Origin: Orobanche coerulescens
Lineage: Eukaryota > Streptophyta > Magnoliopsida > Lamiales > Orobanchaceae
Reading direction: 5' to 3'
NCBI GenBank assembly: GCA_033398695.1
Contig: CM065818.1
Location: 79,852,092 to 79,916,091 of the forward strand
DNA length: 64,000 bases
Both the position numbers and the translations under genes were made by a program. Numbering within the stretch: the first letter of the stretch is position 1; every line of letters starts with the position of its first letter. The notes under the pieces are model-generated. The model was not told where the DNA came from. It saw nothing but the letters and a program-made list of their open reading frames with translations, and searched no databases. This document shows, piece after piece, positions 45,999 to 55,368 of the stretch.

Positions 45999-48569
45999 TG
46001 TAATACCCGGTTGTAATTCATTCATTATCATTCAGTAATTATCAGTCAGTAATTATCACTCAGTAATTTTCACTCATTATTAATCACTCATCATTCATGG
46101 TTCATTCATTGGTGCTCATCGTTGGCTTTGTAATCGTGTATCAGTTACCGATCGTCATTTCATCTCCGTTTTTAGATCGAGTCGGGAGTTTTATCATTTT
46201 CATCGTGATTGGTAGTCTTGTACTTGAAGTATCATTTTTGGCATGTGTTGGACTTGTTCACTTTCACATACGTATGGTATGTCGAATCATTCATCAATCG
46301 TAGCGAGAAATCGGAGTTGTCGGATTTTCATCTTGTCCAGCAACGAGTTACGGCCGTAAGGAGTGTCGGATACGCCCGTAATAGATGTTCGTTGTTTTCA
46401 GGCCATTTTGGACGAGCGGGACTTACAGACGTAAGGATTTCGGCATACGGCCGTAAGTTAGGCAGTACGGTCGTAAGGCTTGGCCGGATACAGCCGTACG
46501 TGTCGAGCAGGGTGCCCAGGCATTTTGGCCGAAGGCGAGTTACGACCATAAGGGTTGCGGCATACGGCCGTAAGGCGAGGGAGATACGGCCGTAAGGCTT
46601 GGCCGGATACGGCCGTACGTTGCAGGTAGGGTACCTGGTCATTTTTGACGACGGGGGCTTACGCCCGTATGTTTGGCCGGATACGGCCGTATCGTCCGAG
46701 TTATGCCCGTAAGGTGTACGGGTACGGCCGTAAGGATGTCGGCAGGTGTTTAAGACGAGGGCGAGTTACGCCCGTAAGTCAGGAGCGGATACGGCCGTAA
46801 GGCTGTCGGTAGGTTTCTGGACGAGGCCGAGTTACGGCTGTACGAGTTGGCCGGTTACGGCCGTAAGGCCGTTGACCTGGGATGTTATGGTCGTAAGAAG
46901 GCCGAGTTACGGTCGTAACTTCCGGTAGTTTATAAGGACTCGGCCGGGACTTTTTCTTCATTTTCACCCTTTTCCTCCATCTTGTCCGAGAGAGAGAGCT
47001 TGAGGAGGGATTTTCCTTCATCAATCACTTGAGTACTTGATTTTTCTTCATCTTCATTCGTTTGGGAATCTTGGATAGTCGATTTAACACGTTTTTATCG
47101 GATCGAAGTGTTTGGATCTTGTAAGGTAATATTCTTCAACATCTTGGATTTCGATTTTGTATTAAGATATGATGTTTTGGACGTTATAATCATGTTTTAT
47201 GAAGGGATATGCATATGATTATGAGTTTGTCCGATTCATTGGATTATTGAAGGGTTATTCAAGAACACTTTGAATATTGAGTTGGATTTGGGGGTTTTTG
47301 ATTAATTGTTGTTATAATCACGAATTTGGATATTCATTTTGGATTATTGATCATTTGGAAGATGTTTTGTTGGTTTGAAACACTTCTTGGGGGATTTGAT
47401 ATTGGTATATTGAGGTTTGATTGTAAACAATCGGAGTTTGGCCACAACGTGTTTGATTTAATGCCTCAATGGACTTGGTTTAGTCGTATCGACATTTTGA
47501 GTTCATTATATTCGTGTTTGATACGTATGTTGAACGTATTGTTGGTAATTGTGTTATTCAAGGTTGTTCGAGCGACCGACATCTCATTTAGGACATTTGT
47601 TCGTGGAAGGATAATTGTCATCGGTATTGAGTAAGTTAATTCTTACTCAGTTAAAAGGATATTCATTCCTTTCGTTGTTATTCATTCATAATCATAATTC
47701 ATTCATAAGGTACTAACCACTTTAAAACTTGTAATTGTCACTTAATTACTTCATTCACGAGGAACGACGGTTCCAATCATTTCATTGAGCTGTCATTCAT
47801 TTCACCATCATTTCATCTTGGTGAGTCATTATTCATTTTTGATGTCACTTTTGTTATATCGTGGCATTCCGGGTCATACTGGCGTGCCGGTTGGTATGTG
47901 TAGGATTTTCATGTCGGGCACATTTAAGTCGTGTGTTGGTTGTTGGCCTCACATTGGACGGTGCACACGGGTCGATTGCTTCGTGAGACTGATTAGGTAC
48001 AAGACCACACGTGTATTCGATTGATACTCGTTGGTGGCTTGTGCACGGACACATTTCCATCCCGGACGTAGTGTGGCGCCATTCCTTTGAGCCGTACTAT
48101 TAGTTGATTCATATAGCATGTTTGATTGCGTATGTTTCGATAGGATTGTGTGTATTCAACTCTTGAGGATTGTTGTTCTGTGTAACTGACCCCGGCTGGG
48201 GATTTTGTTTTCAGGTCATGGCAAGGAAAAAGCACGGGGATAGATCGTTGACGGCGAGGAGTCCCAGTGATACTAGTAGGGGCCCCCGATATTTCAGTCA
48301 TTCATGTTGTTGTCATTTATTTTTCCGCTGCAGACTTTCATTTGGATACTCCGTTTCATTCAGTGTTGTGTATTTTATCTTCATATAAAATATACTAGTA
48401 TTCGGTATTGTCCTGGTGTGTTGTACTTAAACTCCTCATCGGAGTATTTGGTAATATAATGTGGTTCGGTACTACAATTATATTATTTAATTCATCATTT
48501 TCATTCGCCTGGTGGGTCCCAGTCGGGGATCCACGGCACTGTAATATCCGCCTAATTTGGGGTGTTACA
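45999..48569 (+). repeat. Solo LTR E2 (gypsy-type), TSD ATTAT
   Basis: It runs TGTAATACCCGG...GGGGTGTTACA, 2571 bases, with ATTAT at 45994-45998 and 48570-48574. Contents in order: TCATT-rich short repeats (46010-46100), palindromes 46340-46925, TTTATAAGG at 46929, an AT-rich body, the hairpin CCCCGGCTGGGG at 48190-48201 followed by TTTTCAGGT, and the conserved terminal block. No interior is present. Confidence 0.92.
46340..46937 (+). promoter_or_regulatory. TACGGCCGTA palindrome cluster and TATA box in E2
   Basis: About ten exact TACGGCCGTA cores occur, for example near 46446, 46562, 46584, 46607, 46681, 46721 and 46787, and perfect TTACGGCCGTAA at 46855-46866, plus degenerate forms. TTTATAAGG (46929-46937) follows at the end of the cluster. 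Composition switches from GC-rich to AT-rich just after it. Confidence 0.7.
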
Positions 48570-48896
48570 ATTATGGCCTAGGCGCTTGTACTAGGCGTTT
48601 GGGTGATTAATCAGACGTCTAGGCTGGCTGGGCGGGGGCCTGTGAAGGCAAGCTAAGATACTATGGACTACTTTATACCTATATCAATGATTTAAATTTC
48701 CTAGTTACATGGGTGACTAGGCAAATGCCTAGACGATTATACTTCTTTTTCGTTCTAATAGTACTATAAATTCCTAAAATGAGATATTATGGACATGATG
48801 GACTTCCTTATATCTATATCAATATTTCAAATTTGATATATAATTGTTATATATCTGTTTAAATGGTCAAATTTTCATTATTTTTAATTATTTTAT

Positions 48897-48897
<1 letters not shown>

Positions 48898-48962
<65 letters not shown>
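48898..48962. repeat. (CA)n(TA)n compound microsatellite
   Basis: About 15 CA units pass directly into a TA run, inside the MITE-like element. Confidence 0.95.
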
Positions 48963-48966
<4 letters not shown>

Positions 48967-49085
48967 ATTAAAATAACAATAAAAAAATCCGCCTAGTCCG
49001 ATAACTCCCCAATTAATCCTAAAGTAATCCTTCGGGCGCTAGGCGTTGGCAATTCGAACGCCTAACGCCTAACATTTTCTAGAAC

Positions 49086-50789
49086 CATGAACAGAACATT
49101 TCGATTCAATCAACAACAACACCTCAATATGAATCATGGATTCATAAAGCGTTACACATACACGGAATATATAACATTCACAAGAATCACTTATCATTAT
49201 AACGAAGCAATATAACTTGCCTCAATTCTGGAGATGAATTATAGTCTTCCCCCCGAATGAACGATCGGCGCCCTTCGACAATTAAAACTCACTCGAGCAA
49301 GCAACCTTGAATGAAATACAATTCATTAAATAACGAATATCCTATAATTTATCGAATTTATGAAATTCGACATCTACAATTCAACATGAATAGTTCAAAC
49401 TATTCCTTTGAATATTAAAGTCCTAATTTATGAACTTCAATAACCCCTAATCATCATTATAATCATATTAACATATTCGTAATGTTCCTTTAATATTCAT
49501 GATGGTTCATCATTTAGGGTTTATCAAGAATAACATTAAACAATCATACTACTATGATATTATTATCACATGTCATCATAATCCTCTCAAGAATATTATA
49601 ATCAGTCGAATATGACATTCTAATCATTCTTAACCCTTCAATTTATTAAGGATCTCGGATTAATCATCAAGTTTAACTTGATTACATCAAGACTAAAATC
49701 GTTTTCTCCTATTTCATTACTATCTTCAATTGAATTAGTTACAATACTATCCACATTTGAACATGATGTTCTAGGCAGTCCTAATTCATCAAACAAGTTA
49801 ATAATCCTTCCCAACACATTATTGTAGCATCCAACAATTTCTAAGTATTAGGAACATACTTCATCTATAATTCCTAATCATCGTGTTGTTGATTATGTAT
49901 TCATATGTTCCATAATCATCATGTTATGCTCTATTAATTTAATATCATATGGAGTATTCATCAACAATATTATCGTCATTACGAAATTAACACAAGATTA
50001 TACAACTTACGTCTTGAAGATGAAGAACAACCTAAAAACTTCAAGATTCCACTATACTCCTCAAGTTCCCAAGCTCCAATCCAAGGTATGAAGCTCCAAG
50101 ACATGTTAGAAAAGGCTTACAATAACTTAGGAGGGTAGGAGGATGAGCTATAGGGGAAAATTAAAGTTGGATCGTGCAAAAATGAGAAACAAAATATGTC
50201 TTTATGACCTGCATATTTCCAAACGTACGCTACATGTAAGTGTTAACGTACGTTAACAAGCTTTACACACGCTAACACCTAAGTGTTTACGTACATAAGC
50301 ACCCCCCCCGAGAGGCTACTGGCTCAAATCACACCTCCCGATGCATACATTGTCAAGATGATAAACATAAGTTCGCCCTCATTACGTATGCTAACATGTC
50401 AACATTGTGTATGTAATGCCCATTGACTTAGATGTCTCAATCGGGCCATAAATTCCGGCCATGCACGGCCCCATACGCTGAATGATGAGATGCGATTTGA
50501 TACCCTCAATTACGTACATAATCTAAGAGGCTTAACATACATAACATAGTCAAGATAGCATACACTAGGCGCTAACAGTAGCGTACGCTAAGTCTAAGGT
50601 ACTTAGCAAAAAGTACCACTTGCCATGCAATTGTAACAGTCAAACTAATACAAACGTCAAACCTGAAATAGTTTGATTTTCAAAATATCTCGATATCATA
50701 AACATTGTATAAATTTAATTACGATACAACGATACTCGTATAATAGAACACTAAAATAAATAAAAAGAAAATTACAGTCGGATATTACA
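49086..50789 (-). repeat. 3' LTR of E1, promoter-side part
   Basis: It continues the E1 LTR after the MITE-like insertion and ends ...GGATATTACA at 50789. It is AT-rich, with palindromes at 50220-50600 upstream in element sense. No clear TATA box; CATAAAGACATA on the minus strand near 50195-50207 is the best candidate. Confidence 0.7.
50220..50600 (-). promoter_or_regulatory. ACGTACGT-type palindrome cluster in LTR E1
   Basis: It includes the perfect 18-bp palindrome TGTTAACGTACGTTAACA (50241-50258) and TAGCGTACGCTA (50579-50590), with imperfect copies near 50223, 50288, 50385 and 50512. Confidence 0.6.
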
Positions 50790-53700
50790 TACTTTCCCCC
50801 TTAAGAAGAGTCTCGTCCTCGAAACTAAGGGTAAACAACTCGGTATATCTCCCCCGCGTGCTATTTTCAGTCTCCCATGTAGCTTCCTTGACTCCGTGTC
50901 TCGACATTGAATCTTCAACAGGGGAATTCCCTTGTTTGTCAACTATTTGATCCTTCTCTCGAGTATTCGTACAAGATGCTCTTGTACATATGATCGCCAA
51001 CTAACTCAATTTCTTCGAACTGAAGTATGTGTCTAGGATCAACAACATACATTCTCAACTGAGAGATATGAAACAAGTTGTGAATTCGACTAATGCCAGT
51101 GGCAATGTCTAACGATAGACCAGATCGCCTACTCATTCCAAAATCACAAATTTTCTGATATACCTCGGACTTAACTTCCCCTTTTTCTTGAAGCAAAAAC
51201 CAACTCGGATAGGAGACACCTTAACAAGTACATGGTCACCAGTCTCGAACTCAAGTAGTCGTTGACCATTATCTGCATATGACTTCTGCCGGATCTAAGC
51301 CGTTAACAAACGACTCCTAATCAGAGCGATCTTCCCATGAGTTACTTGTAGCGTATTAGGTTCCGTACATAGAGACACAGACAAGTCGTCCCAGCATAAT
51401 GGGGATCTGCTACGTCGGCCATACAATGCCTCATTGTAGGTGAACTCCACTAAAGGTAGTTGGGCTTCCCAATCATCTTTCCAATCAAGAGCACAAGCTC
51501 GCAATATATCCTCCAGACTACATATAGTCCTCTCAGACTGTCCATCAGTCTGTGGATGAAATGCCATACTAAAGTTCAACTGTGTACCTATCACACAATG
51601 AACGCCTTCCAGAAATGTGACATGAACCATCCGTCACAATCTGATATGATACTCTTAGGAGTTTCATGCAGCCTTACGATCTCTCAAATGAACAGCCAGG
51701 CCAATCTCTCGGGATCCCAAGTGTCTTTGATTTCCAAGAATGTGAGCAGATTTAGTCAGACGACCCACAATAATCCAAATCGTATTCATAACTCATCTAC
51801 TCGTCGACAAGTTTGTGATAAAATCCATTAATATATCCTTTTATTTCCATTCCGTAATAGGCAGTGGTTTTAGTATACTCGCCACTTGCTGATATTCAAT
51901 TTTAACCTGTTGACATGTTAAACATCTCGAAACAAACTCCACAACTTCTCGCATCATGTTACTCCACCAGTAATACTGCTTCAAATCGGTATACATCTTC
52001 CTAGACCCTGGACGAATGTAGTACGGGGTAGCATGAGCGTCTCTTAGGATAGAATTTTTCATCTCTTCATCCTCTGGTATACATAATCGCCTCTTGAAAC
52101 ACATAAGTCTGCCCTTGGGGACCATAAATCCAGGGCCTTCCCCTGTGTTACTTTATTCTGAATCTGTGATAAGAATGGGTCCGTAATCTAGTTTTATTTG
52201 ATAGTATCGTCAAGGGACGATGAAACATGAAGTGTGCAAAGTTGTCATTGTACATGTTATAGCCAAACCTCAATCCCCAGTCTCACAAATTCTAACTGTA
52301 GTTCCTTTTGTACTGTCAATTGGGCAAGCATTTGCTCCTGTACTGTCTTAATGCTCAAGGCATCAGCAACTACGTTCGCCTTTCCTAGGTGGTGCAGGAT
52401 CTTGATATCATAATATTTAACCAATTCCAGCCACCTCCTTTGTCTCATGTTCAACTCTTTGTGAGTAAAAATATATTCCAGACTCTCGTGATCGGTAAAA
52501 ATCTGACAAGTAACTCCATACAAGTAATGGCGCCAGATTTTTAAAGCAAACACCATGACTGCCAACTCCTGATCATGGTCGGGTAGTTGACCTAGTTTTG
52601 TCGCAATTACCTTGATGCGTAGGCTATCACCTTCCCATTCTGCATCAACACACAGCCGAGAACTTGTCTCAATGCGTCATTATATACCACGAATCTCTCT
52701 GTTCCTTGTGGTAGTACCAAAACTGGTGCCAATATCAGTTGACTCTTGAGATTATCAAAGCTCGTTGATATGCCTTTGACCAGGTGTACTTCTTATCCTT
52801 CCACAACAGCAGCGGCTGAGCGATTTTAGAGAAATCTTCCATAAATCGTCTGTAGTAACCTGCTAGTCTAAAGAAACTACAATTTTTCTTCACGTTCTTA
52901 GGAGGGAGCCAATCTTGGATAACCTTTGTCTTTTGTGGGTCCACACTAAACTCATAAGCTGATATCACATGCCCGATAAAAGTAACCTCTGTCATCCATA
53001 ATTCACATTTGGAAAATTTTCCATAAGTTGTTCTTATCTCAGCACGTCAAGAATCTGGTGAACATGACATTCATGCTCGTCATGGTCACAGGAATAAATT
53101 AAAATGTCGTCAATGAAAACAACCACAAAACTATCCAGATAATAAATGAACAATCAGTTCATTAATTCTATGAATACCACTGGTGCGTTGGTCAGTCCAA
53201 ATGGCATCACCACGAACTCGTAATGCGCACAATGAGTACGGAAAATCGTTTTGGAGATATCAAACTCTCGGATCCTCGACTGATGATAACTGGATCTCAA
53301 GTCATTCTTAGAGTACACTGAAGATGATCCAATAAATCATTGCTACTAGGCAAAGGATAGTTGTTCTGGATTGTTACCCTGTTCAGCTCATGGTAATCAG
53401 TACATAGATGCAAGGATCCATCCTTCTTCCGTATAAATAACACTGGTGCCCGCAAGGGGACACACTAGGTCAGATATAGCCCTTCTCGGTCAATTCCTGA
53501 GGCTACTTCATCAGTTCCTGCATCTCAGTTGGAGCCATATGATACAAGGCTTTAGAAAGTGGGGACATACCTAGCTCTTAATCAATGGTAAATTCTACCT
53601 CTCGCTGTCGAGGTAAACTCGACAATTCATTTGTAAAAACATCTGGGTAGTCTCGAACCACCTGAATATCAGTCAATCCAACTGGTCGATCTTTTCTCTT

Positions 53701-54200
53701 GGTCATGTAACACCAATAACCAACATATACCTGATTAAGCAGCTTCACTGATTTCATTGCACTGATGACTCTCCTGGAATGGATGGGATTATCACCTCGA
53801 AAAACACATTCAAAACCATCATCAGAAGTGATGGTCACCATCTGCTTACGGACACTAAGATGGCATCATGACGATTTATCCATTCGATACCCAAGGTTAC
53901 ATCATCTTTAGGTAAATCAACCACAATCAAGTCTAACACCCACTCAAAATCGTTCATTCGAATTGGACAGTTCTGAACTTCATGATTCCCAATAATTCTC
54001 CTACCAATAGGTAGACCAATCACATAAGGCTCACACTAACATTATCTAATTGCAATAAACTCAAACAAGATGCAGATATAAAAGAATGCGAATCACCAGT
54101 ATCAAAAAGAGTACAAGCAAGATGAGAATGAATCTCAATTGTACCTGTAATCATGCTGGCCTCGCGATCATCGGCCTTCTTCATCTCATAGATCCTAAGC
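50790..54200 (-). pseudogene. E1 pol (protease, RT, RNase H, integrase, chromodomain end), decayed
   Basis: Right to left: the protease tail and linker (MVTITSDDGFECVFRGDN, DYPDVFTNELSSLPRQREVE at 53578-53841), RT pieces at 53040-53580 with [11 protein letters not shown] in a shifted frame near 53105, the RT connection ([26 protein letters not shown] at 52735-52995), RNase H ([32 protein letters not shown] at 52257-52565), the integrase finger (HATPYYIRPG...CLTCQQVK at 51841-52125), the core end (FHPQTDGQSERTICSLED at 51530-51600), and the chromodomain end (SRHGVKEATWE, FEDETLLKGE at 50785-51000). At least eight frame breaks occur. Confidence 0.82.
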
Positions 54201-55368
54201 TTTGCAAACCCGGTACCATAGTACCAGCTTGACCTCCACGACCTACTCCTATTTTTTCCCCTGTAGTCTGGTGGGAAGCGGACGGAGGTGTACGGTCCCG
54301 GACGGTAGGTTGAACTGAAGCATGTGAGGCCATCAGAGTATGCCCCGATCCCTCTCTACAAAACGAGCATAATGTCTAGCTACTCCATAGGTAAGGCATG
54401 AAAGAGATGGCCTCGGACATTTGGAGCTGATGTGACCTTTCTCTCCACAGTTAAAGCACACAATGGTCGAACTGGCAGCTCGGGATTGTGATCCCATTGG
54501 TTTAGGTGCCTCAGGTAGCGATCGAAAAAACTTAGTCCAGTTTGGGGTTTCTTAAATGTTCCGAAGTTACTATCAGCTTGGTTCTGGTTCTTTGATCACT
54601 TGTTAGGAGACGCCGGTTGCTTCTTAGAAATCTCCTTAGCAGTAAGTTCATACTCAAGGGCTTTCTCAATGAATTTCTGTAGAGTCGTGTAATGATGATT
54701 AAGTAATTGCACCCTCATCCTAGGTTTCAACCTCTTCATAAAGTATTTAATCTTGCCAGCCTCTATCCGAACAATCGATGAGGTAAATGGGAGGAGCCCT
54801 TGAAACTTCTCGACAATTGATAACACATCATCCTCATCAGACGGTTCCGGGTTCAGCAATTTTGACAGCTTAGCCTAATGGAGTGGAGCCGGATAATAAC
54901 GATCCAACATGAGATTTTTGAATTCATCCCAATTGCACAAGACATTAGTAGGTTTTACAGGAAGCCAGCATGTATGGGCACTCTTACTGAGGTAGCAAGC
55001 CGCCATAGAAACTCAATTCTCCTTAGGACAATCAACCATCTCGAACAACTTCTCGAAGTGCTCGATCGAGTTAACAATATCAGCAGGCTCAGAAGAGCCC
55101 TCAAATGTTGGAGGTCGCTGACGAGAGATGTCATTAACAATCTAACTCATGATCCCACCATGCAGAGGGGGCGGTGGTTGGAGTCCTTGCTACTGGCCAG
55201 TAGTAGCACCATTATGCATCGCTTCCATCAATCGACCCATTTAGGTCATCTAGGCTATCTTGCCGTGTATCAGTACATAACGGTTTTCAGTAGGCGAATC
55301 GCTGCTCGCCGAACATCATCCCACATTCGAATGCTTGTTGTCTCGTGGCTTCGGGATTCGGCCCCTAG
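54201..55368 (-). pseudogene. E1 gag, split by LTR F
   Basis: From the right: PPTFEGSSEPADIVNSIEHF near 55080 in a broken frame, 54859-54596 open (DDVLSIVEKFQGLLPF, KYFMKRLKPRMRVQLLNHHY), and a zinc knuckle CFNCGEKGHISSKC at about 54430-54475. The N-terminal end is cut at 55368. Confidence 0.75.

Larger units (their letters stand above)
45926..49085. mobile_element. MITE-like inverted-repeat element, split by solo LTR E2
   Basis: Its two parts are 45926-45998 and 48575-49085. The outer ends are inverted: GTTCTAAAAAT at the left and ATTTTCTAGAAC at the right. Subterminal CTAGGCG/CGCCTAG motifs and ATTAATC motifs occur in both orientations on both sides. There is no coding capacity. It includes a (CA)n(TA)n run at 48898-48962. 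Without E2 it would be about 580 bases. It sits inside the E1 LTR; the TSD is unclear (short matches only), so the superfamily is not assigned. Confidence 0.5.
44988..55368 (-). mobile_element. Element E1: decayed Tekay-like chromovirus, minus strand, 5' end beyond nested F/G
   Basis: The 3' LTR (44988-45925 and 49086-50789) is split by a MITE-like element. A PPT follows (minus-strand CTTAAGGGGGAAAGTA, 50790-50805), then pol and gag to 55368, where LTR F interrupts gag. The 5' LTR lies right of the window. The left flank ends ATGAT (44983-44987), the likely TSD half. Decay is heavier than in D or G. Confidence 0.8.

Noticed and set aside
46328..47024. ORFs on both strands across the palindrome cluster of E2
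   Set aside because: Repeat-driven open frames in GC-rich palindromes, with no protein signature.
45994..48574. E2 and E1 LTR as an inverted LTR pair of one element
   Set aside because: E2 has its own TSD (ATTAT) and lies within another insertion inside the E1 LTR; opposite orientation reflects independent insertion.
48898..48962. CA/TA repeat as a possible Z-DNA or regulatory element
   Set aside because: An ordinary compound microsatellite; nothing else supports a role.
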